From the NCBI RefSeq assembly GCF_013128195.2, contig NZ_CP053452.2, positions 9,362,001 through 9,426,000 on the forward strand: DNA of 64,000 nucleotides, written 5' to 3'. The translations under genes and the position numbers were made by a program. Shown one piece after another: positions 9,037 to 17,181 of this stretch. Origin of the DNA: Frigoriglobus tundricola. Lineage in GTDB: Bacteria; Planctomycetota; Planctomycetia; Gemmatales; Gemmataceae. Within the stretch, counting starts at the first letter, position 1, and each line of letters opens with the position of its first letter. The notes under the pieces are model-generated. The model searched no databases. It worked only from the letters and a program-made list of their open reading frames with translations, and was not told where the DNA came from.

Positions 9037-11172
9037 ATGGGTGGGAGGCACGCGCTAACGCAGGTTCACACAGTCAAGGGGGTTTGCCCACACGACTGCC
9101 CCGACACGTGCGGCATGGTCGTCACCGTGGACAGCGCCACCGGCCGCGCGGTCGATCTGCGCGGGGACAAGGACCACCCGTTCACCCGCGGGTTCCTGTG
9201 CCAGAAGGTGAACAACTACCTGGACCGCGTGTACCACCCGGACCGGCTCCTGCACCCGCTGAAGCGCGTCGGCCGGAAGGGCGAGGGCCGGTTCGAACGC
9301 ATCAGTTGGGACGAAGCGATCCGCACCATCGCGGACCGGTTCCGAACGATCGCCGCGTCCGAGGAGGGGCCGCAGGCGATCCTGCCGTACAGCTACGCGG
9401 GCACGATGGGCAAGCTGATGTACGGCAGCCTGGACCGCCGGTTCTTTCACCGGCTCGGCGCCAGTCTGCTCGACCGCACGATCTGCGCCACCGCGGGCGC
9501 CGTGGGCTGCGACGTGACGCTCGGCACGCGGGCGATGATCGACCCGGAAGCGGCCGTGAACGCCAAGTTCATCGTGAACTGGGGCTCGAACACGTCCGTC
9601 ACCAACATTCACTTCTGGAAGATCGAACACGAGGCCCGTAAGCGCGGCGCGAAGATCGTGACGATCGACCCGTACCGGTCCCCGACGGCGGCGAAATCGG
9701 ACTGGTGGATCGCGACCCGACCCGGCACCGACGGGGCGCTGGCGCTCGGCGTGATGCACGTCATTTTCCGCGAGGGCTGGCAGGACGACGAGTTCCTGAG
9801 TCGATATTGCGTCGGGGTGAGCGAACTGCGCCAGCGCGTACTGACCGAATACCCCGTCGCGAAGGTGGCGCAGATCACCGGCCTGTCCGTCGAGGAGATC
9901 GAGCGGTTCGCGCGCGAGTACGCCCGGGCCAAGGAGCTGTTCGGCGGGCCGGCGCTGATCCGCGTGAATTACGGGCTCCAGCGCCACGGCGGCGGCGGCA
10001 TGGCCGTGCGCACCATCGTCTGCCTGCCGGCGCTGACCGGCGACTGGCGCCACGCCGGGGCCGGCGCGCTGCTCAGTACGAGCAAGGCGTACCCGTTCGA
10101 TGACCACTACCTCACGCGGCCCGACCTGATCCCACGCGGCACACGCACCATCAACATGGTCCAGCTCGCGGAGGCGCTGCACGGCGAACTCCCGGGCGGC
10201 CCGGTACGTGCGCTGTACGTCTACAACTCGAACCCGGCCGCCGTGAACCCCGACCAGTCGCGCGTCCTCTCCGGCCTCGCGCGCGAGGACCTGTTCACGG
10301 TGGTTCACGACCAGTTCCAGACCGACACCGCGGACTACGCCGACATCGTGCTACCGGCGACGACACAACTCGAGCACTTCGACATCCACAACAGTTACGG
10401 GCACCTCTACGTTCAGGCGAACAACCCCGCGATCCGCCCGCTCGGCGAAGCGAAACCGAACACCGAGGTGTTCCGCCTCCTGGGCCGGGCGATGGGGTTC
10501 GAGCCGGAGTTGTTCGAGGAGAGCGACGAGCAGATCGCCGCCCGGAGCCTGGGCGCACCGGGAGCGGAGACACCAGAGGGTATCGCGTCGGCGCTGCGGG
10601 GCATCACGCTCGATGCGGCCAGAGCGGGTCCGGTGCGGCTCAACCTGCCGAGGGACTGGGCGCCGTTCGCGAACGGCGAATTCCCGACTCCGTCCGGCAA
10701 GTGCGAGCTGTACTCCGAGCGCGAGGCCCGCGCAGGCCGTGACCCGCTGCCGCACTATGTTCCGCCGCACGAGGACCCGCAGACGAAGCCCGAACTGGCC
10801 GCGAAGTACCCGCTCCAGATGCTGACGCCGCCCGCGCCGTCCTTCCTCAACTCGACGTTCGTGAACGTGGACACGCTCCGCAAATCGGCCGGCGAGCGCA
10901 CGTTGGAAATTCACCCCATTGATGCCGCCGCTCGCGGCATCGATCACGGCCAGATGGTGACCGTGTTCAACGCCCGCGGCCGGTTCCGCGCGAAGGCGCT
11001 GGTCGCGGACTCCGTGAAACCCGGCGTGGTGGTCACGCTCGGCTTGTGGTGGCGCAAGTTCACCGACGACGGCGCGAACTGCAACACCACGACGAGCACC
11101 GCGACCACCGACTTCGGCGGCGGGGCCACGTTCTTCGACAACCTCGTGGAAGTGGCCGCGGTTGGGGTGTGA
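9037..11172 (+). CDS. Molybdopterin-dependent oxidoreductase with one [4Fe-4S] cluster
   Basis: A 711-residue member of the DMSO-reductase/formate-dehydrogenase family. The N-terminal cluster site is C17-x3-C21-x3-C25-x29-C55 (CPHDCPDTC, then GFLC). The molybdopterin domains follow, with SYAGTMGKLMYGSLDRRF, NWGSNTSVTNIHFW and DPYRSPTAAKSDWWIATRPGTDGAL; the C-terminal dinucleotide-binding domain contains LQMLTPPAPSFLNSTF. No twin-arginine signal is visible, so it is probably cytoplasmic. There is no electron-transfer or membrane subunit next to it, as in the single-subunit family members of many aerobes. The substrate cannot be assigned. Start ATG 9037 follows AGGAGTC. Confidence 0.88.
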   Translation: MGGRHALTQVHTVKGVCPHDCPDTCGMVVTVDSATGRAVDLRGDKDHPFTRGFLCQKVNNYLDRVYHPDRLLHPLKRVGRKGEGRFERISWDEAIRTIADRFRTIAASEEGPQAILPYSYAGTMGKLMYGSLDRRFFHRLGASLLDRTICATAGAVGCDVTLGTRAMIDPEAAVNAKFIVNWGSNTSVTNIHFWKIEHEARKRGAKIVTIDPYRSPTAAKSDWWIATRPGTDGALALGVMHVIFREGWQDDEFLSRYCVGVSELRQRVLTEYPVAKVAQITGLSVEEIERFAREYARAKELFGGPALIRVNYGLQRHGGGGMAVRTIVCLPALTGDWRHAGAGALLSTSKAYPFDDHYLTRPDLIPRGTRTINMVQLAEALHGELPGGPVRALYVYNSNPAAVNPDQSRVLSGLAREDLFTVVHDQFQTDTADYADIVLPATTQLEHFDIHNSYGHLYVQANNPAIRPLGEAKPNTEVFRLLGRAMGFEPELFEESDEQIAARSLGAPGAETPEGIASALRGITLDAARAGPVRLNLPRDWAPFANGEFPTPSGKCELYSEREARAGRDPLPHYVPPHEDPQTKPELAAKYPLQMLTPPAPSFLNSTFVNVDTLRKSAGERTLEIHPIDAAARGIDHGQMVTVFNARGRFRAKALVADSVKPGVVVTLGLWWRKFTDDGANCNTTTSTATTDFGGGATFFDNLVEVAAVGV

Positions 11173-11352
11173 ACGCGCTTCATTCAACGTACCGTCCCCG
11201 GATCACGACACCCGGGGTGCGACCACCGACTGTCGGCCATCCGAGCGCGGTCTTCTCGGATGGGTCGCTGTCTGCGACAGCGACGAAACGCAGTCGGAAG
11301 ATGGGGCCGCTACGTTCTGTCGCCCCCAAGAATCGCGGAGAGCCCGACTTCC

Positions 11353-12003
11353 TTGAATACGGACGTGGTTCCCATCGATCGACTCGCCCGAAGCGACCAA
11401 CCGGCCGCGGTCGCGACGCTCGCGGCGGCGTTCGCGCAGTACCCGTTGCTCGCGGCGCTCTGCCCCGACGCGGCGCGGCGCCCGCGTCTCGTTGAAGTGT
11501 TCTCCCGGTACCTGTTCCGCATGTCGGTGCGCTGCGGGGGGGCGTACGCGACGCCCGACCGTTCGGCCGTCGCGTGCGGCTGGCCGCCGGGGCGGGAGTG
11601 GCCGTCCCGGTGGACCAGCTTGCGCCACGGCGGGGTGTCAGTGCTCTGGCAGCTGGGTCGGCGCGCGGCCCGGTGGATGAGTCAGCTCGAACACGAGTTC
11701 GACGTTGCCCGCGTGGCGCACGTGCCGGGGCCGCACTGGTACGTGCCCATGCTCGGCGTGCGCCCGGAAGCACGGGGAAAGGGGCTGTCACGCGCCGCGC
11801 TGCGGCCGGTGTTCGAGGCCGCCGACGGCGCCGGCGTACCGATCTATCTCGAAACGATGACCGAGGCGAACGTCGCGATCTACCAGAAGCTCGGGTTCGA
11901 GCTGCGCGGCTACCGTGAACTGACCGGCGGGCTGCCGAACTGGGAGTTCGTGCGCGAACCGCGGAGGGATCAAAGTCCCAGATCGTGCACGGCTTCGGTG
12001 TAG
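11353..12003 (+). CDS. GNAT-family N-acetyltransferase
   Basis: A cytoplasmic acetyltransferase of about 216 residues. The acetyl-CoA site is LGVRPEARGKGLSRAAL (motif A, R/Q-x-x-G-x-G/A), followed by GVPIYLETMTEANVAIYQKLGFE, the beta5-alpha4 region typical of GNAT enzymes. The start is uncertain: the TTG at 11353 has GGAGAG 10 bases upstream and gives LNTDVVPIDRLARSD; an ATG at 11260 would add an unlikely Arg-rich peptide. The substrate is unknown. It is convergent with the frameshifted gene on the other strand and overlaps its end by 34 bp. Confidence 0.8.
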   Translation: MNTDVVPIDRLARSDQPAAVATLAAAFAQYPLLAALCPDAARRPRLVEVFSRYLFRMSVRCGGAYATPDRSAVACGWPPGREWPSRWTSLRHGGVSVLWQLGRRAARWMSQLEHEFDVARVAHVPGPHWYVPMLGVRPEARGKGLSRAALRPVFEAADGAGVPIYLETMTEANVAIYQKLGFELRGYRELTGGLPNWEFVREPRRDQSPRSCTASV

Positions 12004-12681
12004 GTAGATTCGAGATCAACCACAACTGTCGGCCCGCGGCGCAGCGAAAACGGCACGGACGGGAGCGGCGAACCGACGGCAACCGCATACGGCCAGATGT
12101 CGATTTCGTTCCGATCCGCGCGGCGAACGGGTCGGTACGCGGTGACGTAGTTGGGCGGGGTCGGTGGGAGCCGCGGGGGCGTCGGGCCACCGACCAGATC
12201 CATCAGCTGATTGTGGAGGTTCGCCAACCGGTTCGTAACCACGTCGATCACGACCACACCGATTCCCCGTTGGAGGTAAGCGGCGCTCTTAATGACAAAC
12301 GCCTCCCGCTCAGCGGGTTCTTTCTTATTCGCTTCACTCACGATTTCAATGACGCCGCACAGGTCCCATTCGTCGCGTGAGGTGCCCACGCGGACCTCCA
12401 TGACGTCGGGAAAAATGGCCGAAATCGTAACGACGGCGGGAGGCGCTTCGGGCCACGCCGTTCCCATCCCGGTGACCGTTCGCTCCTACCGCGCCCAAGT
12501 TGTACTCCGCGACGTCCGCCTCGACCTGGGTTCCGAGGTGGAGGGTCGGATACGCTACAAACTCGCCAGTCGGAAGGGTTCGGTTCAGCCATCGGACGAG
12601 TTCGGCCGCCCACATGGTCGTGATCGACGACCACGGCGGCCGTTTGTACAGCGGCGGGTGGAAATGGTCCCGTAGCGGCAT
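11970..12681 (-). pseudogene. Frameshifted planctomycete MPLRDHF-type protein (DUF4058-like)
   Basis: Two overlapping leftward reading frames are halves of one gene. The first (from the ATG at 12681) gives MPLRDHFHPPLYKRPPW and HLGTQVEADVAEYN. The second continues as ISAIFPDVMEVRV, GVIEIVSEANKKEPAER and LQRGIGVVVIDVV, and ends in VVVDLESTYTEAVHDLGL. Moving from one frame to the other needs one skipped base near 12455-12467, in GATGGGAACGGCGTGG. An intact relative would be about 235 residues. The family resembles DUF4058, and its nuclease-like role is unproven. It may be a recent pseudogene or a sequencing error. It starts 21 bp after the trans-sulfuration gene. Confidence 0.65.
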
Positions 12682-12702
12682 CGCAGCCCTCCTCACAGGA
12701 TT

Positions 12703-13863
12703 CTACCCGACCGCAAGCGCGTGATCGAGGTCGGAGCGGAGGTCGGCCACGTCCTCGATGCCCACACTCAAGCGGATCAGGCCGTCGTCCACGCCCCGGG
12801 CCTCGCGCACCTCCTTGGGGATGCTCGCGTGCGTCATCGTCGTCGGGTGGCACACCAGCGACTCGACGCCGCCGAGGCTCTCCGCGAGGCTGAACAGCTT
12901 GGTCCGCGTGAGGAACTGTTTCGCGGCCGGGATGCCGCCGTGCAACTTCAGCGAGATCATCCCGCCGAAGTGCTTCATCTGCTTCGCCGCGACCGCGTGG
13001 CCGGGGTGGTCCGACAGGCCGGGGTAGTACACCTTCGCCACCGCCGGGTGCCGGACCAACCAGTCCGCGAGTTCGGCGGCAATCTCGCAGTGACGGTCCA
13101 TGCGAACGGCCAGTGTCTTGAGCCCGCGCAGCACGAGATAGGAGTCGAACGGCCCCGGCACCCCGCCGGCCGCGTTCTGGTAGAACTTGATCGGGTCGAG
13201 CAGCTCCTTCGGTCCGACGACGCACCCGCCGACCACGTCCGAGTGCCCGCCGAGGTACTTCGTGGTGCTGTGGACGACGATGTCGGCGCCGAGTGTGAGC
13301 GGGCGCTGCAAATAGGGCGACGCGAACGTGTTATCGACCGCGAGCTTCGCCCCGTGCCTGTGACTCACCTCCGCCAGTGCCGCGATGTCGAGAATTTGCA
13401 GCAGCGGGTTCGTCGGGGTCTCGATCCAGACGAGTTTCGTCTTCGGGGTGATGATCGCCTCGAAGCCGGCCGCGGAGGAATCGTCGGTGTAGCGCGTGGT
13501 GAGGCCCCACGGCTTGAACACCTTATCAAGTAACCGGAACGTGCCGCCGTACAGGTCGGCGGAAGCGGCCACCTCGTCGCCCGGCCGTAACAGCGCGCCG
13601 AACACGGCGGTCGTCGCGGCCAGTCCGGACGCGAACGCCAGCCCGCGCTCGCCCTCTTCGAGCGCCGCAAGAGCCGTTTCGAGCGCGGCGCGGGTGGGGT
13701 TCCCGCTCCGGCTGTACTCGTAGCCCTTGTTCTGGCCCGGCGCGGCCTGGGTGTACGTGCTCGTGGCGTAGATCGGCACGACGGTCGCGCCGGTGGCCGG
13801 GTCCGCGTCCTGACCGGCGTGAATGGCGCGCGTGCTGAAACCCTGAGAACGATCGGTGGACAT
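12703..13863 (-). CDS. Cystathionine gamma-synthase/gamma-lyase (PLP enzyme)
   Basis: A 386-residue PLP enzyme of the trans-sulfuration family. The PLP lysine is K202 in VVHSTTKYLGGHSDVVGG. Other family marks are YSRSGNPTR (50-58), FASGLAATTA, the aspartate in AVDNTFASPYLQRPL and the C-terminal ESLGGVESLVCHPTTMTH, SIPKEVREARG and RLSVGIED. The length is normal. Sequence alone does not separate cystathionine gamma-lyase (cysteine synthesis) from cystathionine gamma-synthase or O-acetylhomoserine sulfhydrylase (methionine synthesis). No other sulfur gene is adjacent. The start is the ATG 13863, about 115 bp from the end of the kinase-TPR gene. Confidence 0.92.
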   Translation of the reverse strand: MSTDRSQGFSTRAIHAGQDADPATGATVVPIYATSTYTQAAPGQNKGYEYSRSGNPTRAALETALAALEEGERGLAFASGLAATTAVFGALLRPGDEVAASADLYGGTFRLLDKVFKPWGLTTRYTDDSSAAGFEAIITPKTKLVWIETPTNPLLQILDIAALAEVSHRHGAKLAVDNTFASPYLQRPLTLGADIVVHSTTKYLGGHSDVVGGCVVGPKELLDPIKFYQNAAGGVPGPFDSYLVLRGLKTLAVRMDRHCEIAAELADWLVRHPAVAKVYYPGLSDHPGHAVAAKQMKHFGGMISLKLHGGIPAAKQFLTRTKLFSLAESLGGVESLVCHPTTMTHASIPKEVREARGVDDGLIRLSVGIEDVADLRSDLDHALAVG

Positions 13864-13978
13864 GTACGGCTCCTGCGTGGGGTCGGCACCACCAACCTAC
13901 CGCGGGCGCCCGCACCCTGGCCAGAGAAGTCTGCGGCGCCGCTCGCCGGAGCGGGGCGGAGCACCGAGGGCGATCGGC

Positions 13979-16876
13979 TTACGGCCGTTTGGGAGCCGAG
14001 CGAAGGAAGCGAACGCCTTCGAGGACCCGTTTGAACTCCGGCGTGTCGCGGATCGGGTCCAGGTCCTTGTCCAACTCGATGTATTCGTGCCCGAACCCGT
14101 TCCGCAGGGCTCCGGTGAGCAGGCGAACGGCTTCATCTCGCGCACCGGGGCGCACCGGATGGAGCTGGGCGTACACGCCCGCAATCTGGTAGGCGTTCGC
14201 CGGGGTCTCGTCCTGCTTGAGCGCCCGGACGGCGTCCTCAATGGCCTCTTTCTCGTGCCCCAGCCGCGCGTGCATCAGCGCCCGTCCGGCCCGCGCCGGG
14301 ACGTAGTCGGGGTACAGCGCGAGGAGCGCGTCGAGCGTGCGCACGGCGTCTTGATTGTGTCCCCGTTTGCTCTGGGCGTGGGACTTGTTTTGCATCGCCG
14401 GCAGGGACCGCGGGTTGTATTTCAGTGCCGCGTCGAAGTCGGCCACGGCACCGGCCAGGTCGGTACTCAGTCGCGCGAGCCCCCGCGCGACCAGGCTGAC
14501 GTCGTCCTGTGCCTCCTCGCGGAGCGCGTCGGCGAGATCCGTCCCGGCCCCCTTCGTGTCGCCGGCCAGATCCTTGAGCCGCGACCGCAAACACAGCGCG
14601 CGCACGCGCGACGCGCCGAGGTCGATGGCCCGGTCCAGGTCGCCGAGCGCGTTGTCGTACTCGCGCAGCCCTTGGTACGCGAGGGCCCGGTTGAGATACA
14701 GGTCCGCCAGCCCGGGTTGAAGCTCGGCCGCCCGATCGAAATCGGCCCTCGCGCCGCCCGGGTCGCGCAACCGCAGCCGGACGAGCCCCCGCGAGTAATA
14801 CCCGCCGAAGTGATCCGGCCGCAGGGCGACGGCGGTGGTATAGCAAGCGGCCGCTTCGGCGTAGTGGCCCGAACCCTCGTGGCACGACCCGAGGGCCATG
14901 TGCGTGGCGACGTCGCCCGGGTCGAGTTCCACCGACTTCCGGAGCAATTTCAGAGCATCCTGGTGCCGGCCTTCGGTACACGCCTCGGTCCCGGACAGGT
15001 AATAGTCGCGGGCCGTGGTCAGCGGCGCCTCCTTCGCCCGGGTCGCAGCGCGGGCCGCCTCGCCCGAGCGCCCGAGCCGGCGCAACAGCTCGGCCCGTTG
15101 CTCCCACAGGGCGCGCGGCGCGCCCGCGCCGGAGAGGCGCTCGGCCAGCTCGTTCGCCCGGACCGCGGCGCCCAGTCGGTCCGCGTCCTCGCCGCCCGGG
15201 CGGGCGGCGTGGCCCCGCGCCAACAGCAGACACGCATCGGTCAGACGGGCGCGGACCTTCTCGCGCTCGCCCTCCGGCAGCGCCCGGTAGTTGGCCCTTC
15301 GCTCCCACGCGCTGTCCTCGGGCAGGCCGTAGCGCGCGAGCGCGGTCCGGCACGTCGCGATCCCCTCCTCGGCCGCCCCGGGATCCGTTGCGCGGCCGCC
15401 GAGCAGGTACCGCGCCGCCCGCACATCGTCATCGGACCGGCGGGCCGTTTCGGCGGCCTCCGCCCGCTCCGCCCGCGCGCTCGTGGCGAACAGGCCGAAC
15501 AGGCACGCGGCGAGGGCCGCTACCGTGGCGAATCCGATGCTCAGGTGCGAACTGAGCCGGGGGTGGCGGCGCGCCCACTTCCGCGCCCGCTCGGGGAGCG
15601 GTTCCCGTGCGTAGCGGAGCGGCTGGTTCGTGCGGTGCCGATCGAGATCCTCGCGCAGCTCCGCGGCGGACTGGTACCGCCGGGCCGGGTCCGGCGCGAG
15701 GCAGCGTCGAACGATGGCTTCGAGCCCCGGGGTGATCTGGGCGTTCCGGGGCCGCAGCCGCGGCCCCGTGTGCTCCCGCTCGGCCAACATCCGGGGCAAC
15801 TCGTCCTCCATTTGCCCCGTCGGCTGTCGGAACGGGTGCTCCCCCGTCAGGAGTTCGAACAAAATGATCCCCAGCGCGTACACGTCGCTCCGCGCGTCGG
15901 TCGCCGGGACGCGGTCGCGGACGGAACGGAGGTGTTCGGGGGACATGTAGGGCAGCGTCCCGCCGACCGTTGCCCCCGGCGCCGTTGCCCGCACCTTCAG
16001 GTCTTCGGACACGCCGAAGTCGAGCAACATCGGCTGACCGTCGTCCGTGAGCAGGACGTTCGCCGGCTTCAAGTCGTTGTGCAGGATGCCGTGGGAGTGC
16101 GCGTGCTCCAGTCCGTCCGCGAGCCGGGCCCCGAGCCAGCAGACCGCGTCGGGATAGGTGACCTCGCGCAGCGCGTCCAGGGCCCCGCCGGGGCGGACCG
16201 GCCCCCGAGCCACGGCGCCTCGCCCCTCATCCGCGCTCGCCGCCGGGCCGATAGACGAGGGACCCGTTCCCGCCGTTCGCGAGCCAATGGAAGGGAGCTC
16301 GGTCTCGGCGCTGAGCCCCCGCAGGGTATCGAGGAGTTGCCGCCCGGTAGCCGGTACGGCGGTGCTCCCGCGGAACCGGTGGAGCAGGTGGGCGAGGGTC
16401 GTGACGCCGAAGAACGGCATGCACACCGCCTGGAACGGGGGGACGCGGTGCGTCGAGAAGATGGGGACGATGTTCGTGTGCTGGAGCCGCGCGAGGATCT
16501 GGGACTCGCCGGTCAGGTCCGCCGACACCTTGAGCGCAACGAACCGGTCCGCGAGTTCGCCCTGGCGCGCGAGGTACACGCGGCCGAAGGTGCCCCGGCC
16601 GAGGACCGCGACCAGTTGGAACCCCGCGAACTGGCTCCCGACCGGCGGGAAGCGGCCGAGCGCGTCCCGGAGCCGGTTCGCGGTGATCGGATCGCCCAGC
16701 CGGAGATCGTGACCGCTGACGTCCGGTTCCAGGCTCGCGTTCGGCGGGACCGCGCCGAACTCGGGCGACCAGTTGCGGAGCGTGCCCACGTCGGCCGGCC
16801 CCGGTTCCGGCGGCCGGGGCTCGTTCGCGCCGGGAATGTGATACGTGGGCGGGAGATCGATACCGTTACCGTTCAT
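13979..16876 (-). CDS. Ser/Thr protein kinase with C-terminal TPR array
   Basis: A 965-residue protein starting at MNGNGIDLPP (an in-frame ATG further up adds 24 unlikely residues). The kinase domain (about 88-400) has LGRGTFG, Lys116 (VALKV), the catalytic loop HNDLKPANVLL (266-276) and DFG (286-288). HND replaces HRD, which makes it a non-RD kinase not needing activation-loop phosphorylation. A Gly/Ser/Pro-rich insert of about 60 residues (170-230) lies before helix E. A membrane helix (SIGFATVAALAACLFGLFAT) follows at about 450-470, then from about 590 at least eight TPR-like units (for example DVATHMALGSCHEGSGHYAEA and LYLNRALAYQGLREYDNALG). The TPRs probably face the periplasm and bind partners. 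Confidence 0.9.
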   Translation of the reverse strand: MNGNGIDLPPTYHIPGANEPRPPEPGPADVGTLRNWSPEFGAVPPNASLEPDVSGHDLRLGDPITANRLRDALGRFPPVGSQFAGFQLVAVLGRGTFGRVYLARQGELADRFVALKVSADLTGESQILARLQHTNIVPIFSTHRVPPFQAVCMPFFGVTTLAHLLHRFRGSTAVPATGRQLLDTLRGLSAETELPSIGSRTAGTGPSSIGPAASADEGRGAVARGPVRPGGALDALREVTYPDAVCWLGARLADGLEHAHSHGILHNDLKPANVLLTDDGQPMLLDFGVSEDLKVRATAPGATVGGTLPYMSPEHLRSVRDRVPATDARSDVYALGIILFELLTGEHPFRQPTGQMEDELPRMLAEREHTGPRLRPRNAQITPGLEAIVRRCLAPDPARRYQSAAELREDLDRHRTNQPLRYAREPLPERARKWARRHPRLSSHLSIGFATVAALAACLFGLFATSARAERAEAAETARRSDDDVRAARYLLGGRATDPGAAEEGIATCRTALARYGLPEDSAWERRANYRALPEGEREKVRARLTDACLLLARGHAARPGGEDADRLGAAVRANELAERLSGAGAPRALWEQRAELLRRLGRSGEAARAATRAKEAPLTTARDYYLSGTEACTEGRHQDALKLLRKSVELDPGDVATHMALGSCHEGSGHYAEAAACYTTAVALRPDHFGGYYSRGLVRLRLRDPGGARADFDRAAELQPGLADLYLNRALAYQGLREYDNALGDLDRAIDLGASRVRALCLRSRLKDLAGDTKGAGTDLADALREEAQDDVSLVARGLARLSTDLAGAVADFDAALKYNPRSLPAMQNKSHAQSKRGHNQDAVRTLDALLALYPDYVPARAGRALMHARLGHEKEAIEDAVRALKQDETPANAYQIAGVYAQLHPVRPGARDEAVRLLTGALRNGFGHEYIELDKDLDPIRDTPEFKRVLEGVRFLRSAPKRP

Positions 16877-17019
16877 GGGCGACCACAAATGAGGAGAGCC
16901 GAGGCACGGGTGCGACCCCAATGACTCCTCTTTTCTCCTAGCACGCAAAATCCGCTCTCACCAGAGTTCCCGATCCGACAAATCCTCACAACCCGCATAA
17001 TCGTTTTGTTTACTTTTTT

Positions 17020-17047
17020 TTGACTTACCCGAATTCTCAGCTATCGT
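17020..17047 (+). promoter_or_regulatory. Possible sigma-70-type promoter of the metalloprotease gene
   Basis: TTGACT (17020-17025), 16 bases, then TATCGT (17042-17047), within an AT-rich divergent region (about 16940-17110). Spacing and the -35 box are good, the -10 box moderate. This is visual pattern matching only. Confidence 0.3.
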
Positions 17048-17181
17048 TTGCCAGACTATCACCCGAATCGGCCATATTTATTCAGGTTCCATCAAAACTA
17101 GTGCTCCCAGATATCCGGCGAAGACCACACCGGCGGGCCGCCCATGTGACGCGGACGCCGGCCCCACCCACGAGATCGGAA

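Noticed and set aside
7137-9641. Open frame of 834 codons on the + strand
   Set aside because: It runs antisense to the kinase gene, through the intergenic gap and out of frame through the lipoprotein and oxidoreductase genes; no family signal.
13856-16924. Open frame of 1022 codons on the + strand
   Set aside because: It mirrors the kinase-TPR gene on the other strand. The sequence is Arg/Gly/Pro-rich with no domain, while the minus strand has full kinase and TPR motifs. High GC at third positions keeps the antisense frame open.
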